Assembly (NCBI RefSeq): GCF_022539505.1
Contig: NC_061511.1
Span: 35,784,620 to 35,848,619, forward strand
Source of the DNA: Lolium rigidum
Taxonomy: Eukaryota > Streptophyta > Magnoliopsida > Poales > Poaceae
Direction: 5' to 3'
Length of the DNA stretch: 64,000 bases
Shown piece after piece: positions 48,301 to 57,595 of this stretch. A program made the position numbers and the translations under genes. Under the pieces are notes generated by a model, which was not told the origin of the DNA, did no database searches, and worked only from the letters and a program-made list of their open reading frames with translations. Every line of letters starts with the position of its first letter. The stretch's first letter is position 1.

Positions 48301-48686
48301 TTCTTATTTATCCTCCACCAGAACATGACACAACTTCAATTAGCAACATAACGTTAGATAACTTTTCTCGACAATCAATAGGAGTTCCATCATCTGCGGA
48401 ATGGAGTATACATTTATTTGCACATACACTACACCATCAAGTTCCATGTGCACCAGGTTATAGTTATAAAAAGAGACACAAGCTTAATAAGCAATCCCAA
48501 ACCAACTAGCAAAACAATTTACAAAGAAATCCCCCGGTAAAAAAATTACAAACTCGAAGCCCACATGTAGTGGGATTGGGAAAGCAAAAAATACCAGAGA
48601 AAAATGAACAGTGCCTTTTTACAGTGAAAGTTTTGAGCAAGGTTAACTCAAGAGTCAAGATGGCGGGAAGTTCGCAGCCAATGTAC

Positions 48687-49540
48687 TCAATCTGGATCGC
48701 GCCCGCCGCATATACCAGAAACCCACAATGCCGCGGCAGCCAATGTCGCGCCGCCCCACCGGAGAAGCCGCCGGACCGGCGGACCGCCGCCGTATTCTGC
48801 GGCATCGTAGTAAATGACAGGGCAGTCGGCCATGAGCTGCGCTTCGACGCTCGCCATGCCCCTTCTCCACCACGCGCGCCCCTCGGCCCGTCGTACGACG
48901 GTGCTCGCCGGTCCGCTCGAGCGGCCGTCGGCGGTCGGAGGCCCCTGGCCACTCGGTGGCACGTTGGCTACACCCATTCTGGCAGTGGCGGCGGTGCGCG
49001 CTCGGCAGGCGCCAGCCAATCCGTGGTCTCTCCGTGGCAAGTTAACTACACCGTGTCCCGCGTCCGCGCGCGCCCGCCTGCCGGCGGACGGCCCGGCCTC
49101 GCCTCCCCGCACGTCGACGAGACCGGCGGCGCGGTCGCGGTCGCGGCGGTAGCGCGCGTGGTACGTGAACGTGCCCGGCCGGTCCGCGGCGAAGCTGTAC
49201 GTGATCGTCGTCACGCCGTCCGCCGGCGGCGTGCCAGTCTTCTTCTGCAGACCCGGCGCAAGGATTGGTTAGCCGGTGATCGAACGACACATTTGCCATC
49301 GATCGCGCGCGCGCGTTTGTGAAGATGGATCGTGAACGTACGTACCTTGTCCTTGCGGGTGTGGTGCCATCGGATGGCGACGGTCCTGGCGATGCGGGCG
49401 CCGTCGACGGCAACGGTGAGGACGACGGTGACGTCCTGCGGCGCGTGGATAGTGGCGGGGGAGCATGCTGGGGCGTCGATGGTTGACGCGGACTCGGACG
49501 ACTCTTTCGCTACTAGCAGCCGCAGCTTCGTCTTCGTCAT
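48687..49540 (-). CDS. Copy 4 of the four-copy unknown gene family (best-preserved 5' end)
   Basis: Exon 1 (49,346-49,540) starts at an ATG (Met-Thr-Lys-Thr-Lys-Leu-Arg-Leu-Leu) and ends KDK|GTACGTACG, a strong donor, in phase 0. Exon 2 starts at 49,244 after GGTCTGCAG and continues in frame as Lys-Lys-Thr-Gly-Thr-Pro-Pro, then the core TITYSFAADRPGTFTYHARY. Its 3' boundary is uncertain; a GAC|GTGCGG site near 49,115 is possible. The terminal block (48,860-48,687) reads MADCPVIYYDAAEYGGG, then a short hydrophobic helix, then a stop. The protein would be small, beta-rich and probably membrane-anchored at its C-terminus. The family is not recognised. LINE 2 lies about 40 bases upstream of the ATG, in the same orientation. 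Confidence 0.55.
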
Positions 49541-49579
49541 AGCTTCTTTATGTCTATCTCTCTCTGACGATGGGGTACA

Positions 49580-49593
49580 GGGTACCCACTACT
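49580..49593. repeat. Target-site duplication of LINE 2, left copy
   Basis: GGGTACCCACTACT, repeated exactly at 57,015-57,028. The last T may belong to the element's tail. Confidence 0.93.
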
Positions 49594-49820
49594 TTTTTAA
49601 ACATAAGGCCCTACGGCCCGGCTTTATATATAAAGCCATACATCAACCACGAAGTTAACAAGTACAGGATACATCCACCGGCTTCCTCAAGTCCCATACC
49701 ACAAACTGAGACGAATAACCTCACCCTACAGTACCATATTACATAACACTTGGTCCAATACGGCTAAACAGAGAAAAACATCGAGGATAGGGCAGCATCG
49801 TCCTCCGCTGCGTCCGGGTG
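49594..49820 (-). other. LINE 2 3' UTR with terminal hairpin
   Basis: GGCTTTATATATAAAGCC at about 49,619-49,636 is a perfect palindrome close to the tail. Such 3' stem-loops are where the LINE reverse transcriptase is thought to recognise its RNA. A similar GGCTT...AAGCC structure occurs at about 34,892. Confidence 0.6.
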
Positions 49821-52800
49821 TCAGGCTCCTGCTCGAAGTCTCGTCTGTAGGCCCCTAAGATCGCCCATCAGCACGTCCAGCATCTCTCGGTCCCTTGGCC
49901 TTACAAGGACCCTCCACCTCTGCATGTACGTAATCATGTGGAAGAAAGCATCAGCGGGGTTGTTAATCGTTTTCCCTTCCATAGCTAATTTGTTCCTAAT
50001 GTTCCACAGCGCCCAACACTGAGCCGCAAATGTGAACCAGGCTAGCCTACGTAAGGACCCCGATAGATTCTGGACGATACCAATGAAGTGTCCATCCCCC
50101 GCCGGATTCCAATCGCAGTGCAAGAGCTCCCTAGCTCCCGCCCACATCAGCTTTGCAAGGTGACATGAAAAGAAGATGTGGTCGCAGTCCTCCTGTTCCC
50201 CACATAGGGCACAGTCCCCGTTGGTAGGACCATTACGTTTGGCCACCTGAACCCCAGATGGCAGTCTGCTCCTGATGAGTTGCCACAAGAAGATCTTAAT
50301 CCTCGGTGGTACCCTCGTCTTCCAGACCTCCTTGAAGTGGGTCACTACCGCTCCCTGCGTTAGTCGTCCATAGATGGACCTGGTGGAGAAATCCCCCGAT
50401 GCCTCCAAGGACCATTTGACCTCATCTTCCCCTGCAGAGTAAGGGTGGAGGTCGAAGATCCTGCATAGGTTCTCCCACTCCACCGTTTCCGCGAGACCAA
50501 AAGTCCTCCTAAAGCGGATACGCCACCCGTTGGCCTCCCGCACCCCCGCCACCGTGGCAAAGGGATTATCGCAGCACTGGAAGAGGCGAGGGAACATGTC
50601 CCTAAGGGGACCCCTCCCCGTCCACCAGTCCAACCAGAAGTAGGTGCGCCTCCCGTCTGCGACTTTGTGCCTTGCTCCCAGTTTGAAATACCACTTTATC
50701 TTTTGTATGGCATTCCAAAACTGGGAACCTTTGGTTGGCACCAGCGGGGAGAAGAGGTCATGATCTCCCAGGTACTTGGCTCTAATTAGATCTGCCCAAA
50801 GACCCTCTGCCCCCTGGTAGAGTTTCCAGATCCACTTAAGCATCAAGGAAATATTCATGAGTCGCGTGTTTATGACTCCCAAACCCCCGAATTCCCTGGG
50901 CTTACAGACTGTGGCCCAGTCAACCATATGGTATTTCCTCTTGTTGCCCACTCCTTCCCATAGGAATCGAGCTCTGGACTTATTCATTTCCCGGTGTGTC
51001 GTCTCATGGAGGAGGTAGATCCCCATTGCGAACATCGGGAGGCTCGAGAGGCATGAGTTAGTCAGTTCAAGCCTCCCAGCAGAAGCCAGAAACAGCCCCT
51101 GCCATGGGTCAACCCTATGTCCCACCTTCTCCGTCAGGAAGTGCCACTCGGCTACCGACAGTGTCTTATCCGACACAGGTAGGCCGAGGTACTTCATCGG
51201 GAGGGAGCCCAAATTACAGTTTAGCGAGTCAGCTACCCTTAGCTTCTCAGTGTCATCAACCCCTGTGACGACCGCCTCGCTCTTGTTAAAATTGATCTTT
51301 AACCCAGACATGTTCTCAAAACATAGAAGCAGAAGTTTCAGGTTCGCAACCCCGAGGTGTGAGGGTTCAATCATAACCATCGTATCATCCGCGTACTGAA
51401 GATGGGTGACCCCCCCGGGGATCAAGTGTGGCACCACTCCTTGGATATGGCCATTTTCTTTAGCCCTGGTTAGGATGGCTGCTAATGCATCGACCATGAA
51501 GTCGAAGAGAATGGGTGAGAGTGGGTCGCCCTGTCGCACCCCCCTGGCGTTCCTAAAATAGGGGCCGACCTCACCATTGATGTTAATCGCCGTCTGTCCT
51601 CCCGAGACAAGTTGCATCAGCCTGTGTACCACACCTGCTGAGAAACCCTTCCTCAGCAGCACCTCTCGAAGGAACTCCCAGTTCACCCTGTCATATGCTT
51701 TCTCGAAGTCCAGCTTAAGAAGCAAGCCCTTTAGCTTCTTACAGCGTAACTCATGAGCAATCTCGTGCAGGGCTAGCACTCCCTCGTGCAGACAACGCCC
51801 TTTGATGAAGGCAGTTTGGCTCCTGTCTATCGTCCTATGAGCTATCGGGGTCAGTCTAGTCGCATAAGCTTTCGCTATGAACTTGAAAATGACATTAATA
51901 AGGGCAATAGGTCGATATTGTTTGATGGAGTCTGCCCCTTTGACCTTTGGGATGAGCGAAATGATGCCATAATTCAGGCGCGCAATATCCACTCTCCCTA
52001 GAGCGAAGTCGTTCAGGATGGCCAAAATGGGGCCTTTAAGAATTTCCCAAAAATTCTTAAAGAATGCCACCGGCAATCCATCGGGGCCTGGAGCCGAGTC
52101 CGGTTTCATGCTAGCTAGCACCAGATCCAGCTCCTCGGCGGTAAAGGTGAGTTCAAGGTCCGTGTTATCCCCTTCCGAGACCCTCTCCTCAGCTGGCCAC
52201 AAGTCAGGCGCGAGTGAGAAGACCCTCTCCTCCCCGGCCGCCCCCATGAGCCCCTTGTAGAAACCGTAAATGTGGTCAACCAAGTCCTGTTGAACGGTGA
52301 CTTCCCCGTCCTCCGTCAACAGCCGAGGAATCATGCACTTCCTCCGCCTCCCATTAGCGAAGGCGTGAAAATAAGCCGTACATGCATCCCCCTTCAGAGT
52401 CCATTGGACCCTACTCCTCTGTCTCCAATACTCCTCCTCCAGACTATCAAAGGCAATAATCTGATCTTCTAGGTTATACCGGAGGGCCCAGCCCTCTTCA
52501 TCTAGCCCATCAGCATCAGCCGTCACATCAAGCTGTTCAATGCGCTTAACCAGCTCCTCCCTGTGAGCCCGCCGCTCCTTGCCTAGATTGGCACCCCATC
52601 CCTTGAGGAATTGTCTCAAACACCGGGCAATGATTTGCCAGGTGTCGATGCTGGAGCAGTGAGTGCCCGCCTTCCCTAAGGCAAGCAAAATCTTCCCTCG
52701 TACCAGCTCCCCAAAGCCAGGTACACCGAACCACCACGTCTGGAAGAAGAAGCGTGGAGATCGTTTGAGACCCTTTTCCCCATTGTCCAGGATGAGAGGG

Positions 52801-53477
52801 CAGTGGTCCGAGCCAATCCTGGTCACCGCCGTGAGGGTGCATAGAGGAAACCTCATTTCCCAGGATGGGGAGACGAAGACCCTATCAAGCACCGACCTAA
52901 TCGGCGAGGATTGGTTATTAGTCCAAGTGAACCGAGCCCCCGCTCGAGCGATTTCCCTTAGGGATAAGTTAGCCAGGACGTCATTGAATCGGCGCACCCT
53001 AGGCCAGTTGACCACCCCGTTACTTTTGTCCTCCGCCCTCCGGACGAGGTTGAAGTCCCCTCCAACCACAATAGGAAGGGAGCAGTTTGCTACTTCCTGT
53101 TCAAGTTCCCCCGGGAACTCCGCAGTTCTCGCATGGTCAGCCGGACCGTAAACGAGCATAAACCGCCATTTCATATTATTGTTACGTTGAAGAATGTCTG
53201 CGCTGATGAAAAAGGAGCCCTTCCTCCAGAATCCGACTTCGAAGCATTCATCTCTAACCCCAAGGAGGAGCCCACCCGAGTGCCCCGCCGCCGGAACCCA
53301 GTTCCAATTAAATTGGCCCCCCTGTTCCAGCCATCGCAGTTCCTGTGCGGAGAAGTCCTGCTTGATGGTTTCTTGCAGGCCAATTATGTCTACCCTATCC
53401 TCCCTGAAAGTGTCCTTAAGTTGTGTGCGCCTCCCTGGCGCATTCCAGCCCCGTATATTTTGGATCAAGAACCTCAT
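49821..53477 (-). CDS. LINE 2 ORF2: endonuclease and reverse transcriptase, intact
   Basis: A 1,218-residue protein for target-primed reverse transcription. Residues 1-230 are the APE-type endonuclease: IQNIRGWN, GLQETIKQDF, GGDFNLVRR near 145 and SDHCPLIL near 230. The reverse transcriptase is at about 460-740, with SAPGPDGLPVAFF, KLDFEKAYDRVNWEF, GVRQGDPLSPILFDFM and the catalytic YADD at plus-strand 51,395-51,384. A zinc-binding region, CALCGEQEDCDHIFFSC, lies at about 1,095-1,111. No stop interrupts it and all recognisable catalytic motifs are present. The start ATG overlaps a TGA that ends the alternative ORF1 frame (ATGA at 53,477-53,474), suggesting coupled translation. Confidence 0.96.
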   Translation of the reverse strand: MRFLIQNIRGWNAPGRRTQLKDTFREDRVDIIGLQETIKQDFSAQELRWLEQGGQFNWNWVPAAGHSGGLLLGVRDECFEVGFWRKGSFFISADILQRNNNMKWRFMLVYGPADHARTAEFPGELEQEVANCSLPIVVGGDFNLVRRAEDKSNGVVNWPRVRRFNDVLANLSLREIARAGARFTWTNNQSSPIRSVLDRVFVSPSWEMRFPLCTLTAVTRIGSDHCPLILDNGEKGLKRSPRFFFQTWWFGVPGFGELVRGKILLALGKAGTHCSSIDTWQIIARCLRQFLKGWGANLGKERRAHREELVKRIEQLDVTADADGLDEEGWALRYNLEDQIIAFDSLEEEYWRQRSRVQWTLKGDACTAYFHAFANGRRRKCMIPRLLTEDGEVTVQQDLVDHIYGFYKGLMGAAGEERVFSLAPDLWPAEERVSEGDNTDLELTFTAEELDLVLASMKPDSAPGPDGLPVAFFKNFWEILKGPILAILNDFALGRVDIARLNYGIISLIPKVKGADSIKQYRPIALINVIFKFIAKAYATRLTPIAHRTIDRSQTAFIKGRCLHEGVLALHEIAHELRCKKLKGLLLKLDFEKAYDRVNWEFLREVLLRKGFSAGVVHRLMQLVSGGQTAININGEVGPYFRNARGVRQGDPLSPILFDFMVDALAAILTRAKENGHIQGVVPHLIPGGVTHLQYADDTMVMIEPSHLGVANLKLLLLCFENMSGLKINFNKSEAVVTGVDDTEKLRVADSLNCNLGSLPMKYLGLPVSDKTLSVAEWHFLTEKVGHRVDPWQGLFLASAGRLELTNSCLSSLPMFAMGIYLLHETTHREMNKSRARFLWEGVGNKRKYHMVDWATVCKPREFGGLGVINTRLMNISLMLKWIWKLYQGAEGLWADLIRAKYLGDHDLFSPLVPTKGSQFWNAIQKIKWYFKLGARHKVADGRRTYFWLDWWTGRGPLRDMFPRLFQCCDNPFATVAGVREANGWRIRFRRTFGLAETVEWENLCRIFDLHPYSAGEDEVKWSLEASGDFSTRSIYGRLTQGAVVTHFKEVWKTRVPPRIKIFLWQLIRSRLPSGVQVAKRNGPTNGDCALCGEQEDCDHIFFSCHLAKLMWAGARELLHCDWNPAGDGHFIGIVQNLSGSLRRLAWFTFAAQCWALWNIRNKLAMEGKTINNPADAFFHMITYMQRWRVLVRPRDREMLDVLMGDLRGLQTRLRAGA

Positions 53478-53568
53478 TGAGGACCTTTTCGTTTGCTCGC
53501 CCCTTTCCTGACCGTAAGGGATGATTTTTTCCTCCTTTTCTTTGGAGCCTTTCTGCGAGAGTTATCGG

Positions 53569-56500
53569 CTATCCCCGCCGCGTCCTCCCGCACGTCCCGC
53601 TCAACCAGGTCACCTTCCTCCCCGGAAGGAACCGGTCCCGTATTCTCCTCCATGCACGACAGCTCCCCCCCCCCGGGACGGTCGTGCACTCATCAGGGTT
53701 CCCTAACCCCTCCCTCGGCATCGGACTAGCGGAAGCTCCCGCAGCCTTCCTAGCCTCGGCTTCGAGTTTTAGCCGTCGAGCCGTGGCCGCCAGCGCCGCT
53801 TGCACCTTCTCCTTAGCTCTGATAATGGAGAGGGCCTCCCCTGGGCTCCCCACCGTAGGGGAAAAGATGACACAGCTCTCCTTGACCACAGACGAAAGAT
53901 GGGAATCGGGAAAAAGATCAAGGACAGAGAAATCCGTACCTTTCTCGGCGACCTTGGCGTTCTCCTTGGCGTTCTCCAGGTTCTTGTCCGCGGTGAGTTG
54001 TTGCGCCCGCTCCAGGATCGACACAGCCGACGCACCGCCGGTGTTCCGCGCGCTCTTACGGACGACGGACGTGGTTGCCGGCGTCGCCTTCCGCACGTAG
54101 GGGATGGCCATGGAGCGCGGCCCACGGGCCATCGGCGTCCCCACCTGCGCCTCCTTCTGCAGGTCTTGGAGCACCGGCCCCTGCAGTCGCTGCTCCCCAC
54201 CCGTCTCCTCTTCCGACATCACCAGCTCCCCTTCCACCTCCATGCCTTGCGCCTCCCCAACCAGCTCCATCCCCTTTGGCTGCGGTTCCGACAGAAGCTC
54301 CAGCCTTGCCAGCTTGGCCGGTGGGCCCTGAGAAGATGGGCTATCCACTGACCAGGAGGGAAGTGGGTCAGTCACGGTCGAGACAGAAGACCCTTCCAGT
54401 CCCGGCAGCCCAGCCTCGTCACCCTCCACCCCCATCATCACCTTCCCTCCTCCAAGCCCCTCGAGCTCGGGGAAGGAGAACGGCAGAGTGTCCTTCCGCA
54501 GATTGGACCCGTATTGGTCAAACGAGGAGGGGCCAGCTGCCCTCCCTTTCCCTGGCGGCGGCGCCGACATGGCCCCTTGCCCACCCGTGGTCGTCCCCTT
54601 GGAGCCCTTCCCCGTGGTGGTCGACGCCGGGCCCTTATCTTTCTCTTGTCCCTTGTCCTTGTCATTGGAGTTGTCCTTGTTCCGCCTCCGCCGTCCGTGT
54701 TTGTTCCACTCGCTGTCAGTCGAGAATTCATCTGAATCCTCATCGTCCTCCTCACGAGGCGGAGGTGGAGGCGGTGGCGCACCACCACCCGACCCACCCG
54801 CACCCCCACGGGGCGGCGCTTCGGCCTGCACCCCCACGGTGAAACCCTCACCGTTAACGAACACTTGGACCGATCCCTTGATCCTCTCTGGAAAACGGCA
54901 ATGAAAGCGCATCCTTATCGGCTCCGTGTCCCTCTTCAGCAAGGACAGTTCGTCCACATCAAAAGGTCTCCCTATCATCACGAAAGCCGCCATGAGTCTC
55001 TCCTTAGTCATGAGGTCCTCAGGCACTCCAGTCAGCCTAACCCAGGTGGACGGAAGCACCACCGAGGGTCTAGGCGCGAGGAAAGCCTCCCGGATCGCCG
55101 TCTCAGTCTTGCTCAGCGGTAGGTATAGCTTGCCGCTGCCAGTGCTCAGCTTCAGGGTCTCACGCGACGGGAAGGCCACGGAGAACTCCACTTCCGACAT
55201 CTTGCGGACTTGCCAGTCCCACAGCTCGTCCACCAAGTGTTTGAGTTCATCCGAGAGCTGCTCCTCCGACAAAGGCTTCCCCTTGAAGCTGATGATCGCT
55301 GCAAACACCTCCCCCGGTGTCTGTCCGCCACGAAGAGGTTCCACCTCAATGTTGTAGAAGCCTCCTCCGGTGATGGCATGCCCCATGGACTGCAGCCTCA
55401 ATATCTTCCCCCTGGACGGGCAACTCGCCGAGCTGTGCCCCTCCCCACTGCAGATCACGCAGAGCGGCTCAAAACTACACTCGGATTGGAAATGGCCAGC
55501 TCTCCCGCACTTGAAGCATTCGCCGCCAATTGGCGCTCCAGCCTTGGTATTGCCCGCCTTGCTCTTACCTTTTGCCAGCGGTTGCGCCGCCCCTGCCGCA
55601 GCGCCCTGAGCCTTCTTGAAAGGTTTGTTCTTGGCCAGCTGCTGACGTTGGGCAGCACCTCCTCGGTCCCCCTGACCCGAGTTGGCCGCGCGGTCTCCCT
55701 GACCTTTGGCGCGCAGCTGCTCCTGTTGTTTCTGCCAACGCTCCTCCTCCTTCCTCTGTTGATCTTCCCTGCGTTGCTGCTCCTCCCACCAGGGGGGAGG
55801 CGGCCCCCAATCCCCTCGTTCCTTTTCCAGGTACCGATATTCCTCGCCATGGCGGCGGTAGTCACCCTCCTGGCTTCCACCTGCGCTGAACCTGCCTCCT
55901 CCACCCTCCTGCCGAAAACCATCACCACGCCCGGCGCCGCGCCCCACATCGCGACCGCCGCCGTCCGCCCGCCAGCCGCTTCCCTCCCCGTCGTACCGCC
56001 TCTTCCGCCCATCGTCGAAGCCCCTCTCCATCACCGCCTCGGCAAAGGAGCGCGAGAGCGGCGGCGGCGGCGGGATCTTGCGCAGCAAGCGGTGCGGCGG
56101 CGCTGTCGGGTCGTTGAGGTGTTTCCTCACTTCGCTCTGTCGAACTGGGAACCCTAAGTCCGGCTGCGTGCATCCTTTCGGGAGCCACAGCCATCTAAAG
56201 CGTCTGGCCAAAGATCTGGGCCGCACCCAGCCCACTGGGCCAGCCCCAGCTTCGCCACGGTTCACACAGCCCACCGAAACGTGGAGGGCATCCTCCACCG
56301 CACCCCCCGCACAAACACCCCCAAGTCCCTCCGGGATGCTGCACAGGGCCAGGCAGTCCGAGCCCAACAGACCCTGTGCTGGGCCATCAAATGGGCCAAC
56401 TTCGGCCCAACTCGGGGCGCCCGGCGCAGCCTCCACTTCCACCCACAGCGGCGGCGCCGACACAGGGGAAGCAGGCTGCTCCGGTGGTGGCTCCCCGCCG

Positions 56501-56994
56501 GCGCGTTCCCCCACCGGCGCAGACCTCGGGCTGAGGGTCTGAAGAACTCCCCGTTCCTCCCCCCTCGCCGACCTGCGCCGCCCAGGTCCCGCCGCGTCTC
56601 CCAGCCTGCGAAACCTTGGCGCCGAGCTCTGCCGGAACAGAGAACCTCTGCCACCGGGGGCAAACGCCGCTCTCCGGCCAAGACGGAGCGAGCCACCCAG
56701 CTCCTCCGCTCGGCTGATGAAGCTGTCCAGCCCCACCGCCGGAGACGGCCGCCTCGGAGGATCCCGCTCCTCCTCCGCCGAAAGCTCCTCCCCCGCACCC
56801 GACTCCAGATCCGCCGCCGACGAGAACTCCCCGTCCTCGTCCGCGTCCGACAGCACCCAGAACCTCCCACGGCAGCCTTCCGCCACCATGGACGGACGAG
56901 CCTTGCCCAGCTCGCCGCCGCTCCCCACCGCCGGCGTCGCCGGATTCAAATTCAAATCGCCTTTTGCATCGCCAGAGCGTTCCTGTACGGACAT
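53569..56994 (-). CDS. LINE 2 ORF1: RNA-binding Gag-like protein, with a likely homopolymer frameshift
   Basis: 1,141 codons. The N-terminal third is Pro/Gly/Arg/Glu-rich and disordered. A charged region with Gln-Arg-Arg-Glu-Asp-Gln-Gln repeats follows, then two CCHC zinc knuckles at about residues 495-530 (CFKCGRAGHFQSEC and CVICSGEGHSSASC), then a DUF4283-like domain to about 740 and a long low-complexity tail. The protein would coat element RNA. At 53,665-53,674 a run of ten C's precedes a switch: the listed frame ends soon after, but the neighbouring frame carries a Lys/Arg-rich tail whose stop overlaps the ORF2 ATG. The real C-terminus is probably that one, with one base gained or lost in the run. 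Confidence 0.9.
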   Translation of the reverse strand: MSVQERSGDAKGDLNLNPATPAVGSGGELGKARPSMVAEGCRGRFWVLSDADEDGEFSSAADLESGAGEELSAEEERDPPRRPSPAVGLDSFISRAEELGGSLRLGRRAAFAPGGRGSLFRQSSAPRFRRLGDAAGPGRRRSARGEERGVLQTLSPRSAPVGERAGGEPPPEQPASPVSAPPLWVEVEAAPGAPSWAEVGPFDGPAQGLLGSDCLALCSIPEGLGGVCAGGAVEDALHVSVGCVNRGEAGAGPVGWVRPRSLARRFRWLWLPKGCTQPDLGFPVRQSEVRKHLNDPTAPPHRLLRKIPPPPPLSRSFAEAVMERGFDDGRKRRYDGEGSGWRADGGGRDVGRGAGRGDGFRQEGGGGRFSAGGSQEGDYRRHGEEYRYLEKERGDWGPPPPWWEEQQRREDQQRKEEERWQKQQEQLRAKGQGDRAANSGQGDRGGAAQRQQLAKNKPFKKAQGAAAGAAQPLAKGKSKAGNTKAGAPIGGECFKCGRAGHFQSECSFEPLCVICSGEGHSSASCPSRGKILRLQSMGHAITGGGFYNIEVEPLRGGQTPGEVFAAIISFKGKPLSEEQLSDELKHLVDELWDWQVRKMSEVEFSVAFPSRETLKLSTGSGKLYLPLSKTETAIREAFLAPRPSVVLPSTWVRLTGVPEDLMTKERLMAAFVMIGRPFDVDELSLLKRDTEPIRMRFHCRFPERIKGSVQVFVNGEGFTVGVQAEAPPRGGAGGSGGGAPPPPPPPREEDDEDSDEFSTDSEWNKHGRRRRNKDNSNDKDKGQEKDKGPASTTTGKGSKGTTTGGQGAMSAPPPGKGRAAGPSSFDQYGSNLRKDTLPFSFPELEGLGGGKVMMGVEGDEAGLPGLEGSSVSTVTDPLPSWSVDSPSSQGPPAKLARLELLSEPQPKGMELVGEAQGMEVEGELVMSEEETGGEQRLQGPVLQDLQKEAQVGTPMARGPRSMAIPYVRKATPATTSVVRKSARNTGGASAVSILERAQQLTADKNLENAKENAKVAEKGTDFSVLDLFPDSHLSSVVKESCVIFSPTVGSPGEALSIIRAKEKVQAALAATARRLKLEAEARKAAGASASPMPREGLGNPDECTTVPGGGSCRAWRRIRDRFLPGRKVTWLSGTCGRTRRG

Positions 56995-57014
56995 CCACTA
57001 GGTGTTGGTTGTCC

Positions 57015-57028
57015 GGGTACCCACTACT
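57015..57028. repeat. Target-site duplication of LINE 2, right copy
   Basis: GGGTACCCACTACT, identical to 49,580-49,593. Confidence 0.93.
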
Positions 57029-57260
57029 AGTATCTACTATACTGTGGTTTCGTGCGGAAGAAGGCTCGCAGCCGTCCGATCCGATGGCATGGGTTGAAGC
57101 AGCATCGACGTGGACGGGAGTGGCGCGTTAGATACGACGTCTCGCCGAGCTGGCTCCGCCTCCGTGTCATTTGAAGAAACACGGCAGCCCGGAGTCAACT
57201 GTGTTCCTTGATTAATCACGATTTAGCTAGCTTCGGGTGCTAGGGGTGTATATGTTCCCT
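57029..57260 (-). promoter_or_regulatory. Displaced promoter-like block of gene copy 4
   Basis: It continues the copy 4 upstream region across LINE 2. It has GAAGAAGGCTCGCAGCCGTC near 57,057, then GCGTTAGATACGACGT and CAACTGTGTTCCTTGATTAA near 57,195, as in copies 1-3. A minus-strand TATAGTA lies at about 57,038-57,044, so LINE 2 sits close to where transcription would begin. Confidence 0.55.
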
Positions 57261-57444
57261 TGGTCTATGGGCACGGAAGAGATCATCGAACATATAAAAA
57301 TGGATTCATGCCCCAACGTGGGTGGGCGATATGGTGTGGTTTAGCAGAATAATAATTTGTAGTAGCTGAGAATTTTATGTATTTGGGGGATTCTAAAAAA
57401 AATCATATAAAATGGGGAAAACCTTTTTTTATGGATCATATGCT

Positions 57445-57532
57445 TCTTCCGTATCATAATATAAAATGTTCTTATAACCAACATAGGTATATATTGGTTT
57501 TAATAACACTATTACGGAAGCAAGGGAGTAGC
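57445..57532. mobile_element. Stowaway-like MITE remnant
   Basis: Opens CTTCCGTATCATAATATAAA and closes with TTACGGAAGCAAGGGAGTA. Short, AT-rich and non-coding; the left end lacks the canonical CTCCCTCC. Confidence 0.45.
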
Positions 57533-57595
57533 ATTTTTTATACTAGCATACACCCTGGAAGGTGTATTTTATTCTATAGAAGAAGAGACCAAAAG

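Larger units (their letters stand above)
49594..57014 (-). mobile_element. LINE 2: nearly intact L1-type non-LTR retrotransposon
   Basis: The element is 7.4 kb, minus strand, flanked by a 14 bp target-site duplication. It ends (plus-strand left) in a short T-run, the complement of an A-tail. It has a 1,141-codon ORF1 and a fully open 1,218-codon ORF2. The only obvious lesion is a probable one-base shift in a 10-C run near the end of ORF1. Just 20 bases precede the ORF1 start, so the promoter-bearing 5' UTR seems truncated. It separates the core promoter of gene copy 4 (57,029-57,250) from its ATG (49,540). GC-rich, unlike LINE 1, and of a different lineage. Confidence 0.96.

Noticed and set aside
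53684..57030. Long plus-strand open frames (53,684-54,842, 55,210-56,157, 56,281-57,030)
   Set aside because: They lie antisense to LINE 2 ORF1 in GC-rich, biased sequence. Their Pro/Arg/Ser/Ala composition is what the opposite strand of the real frame gives.
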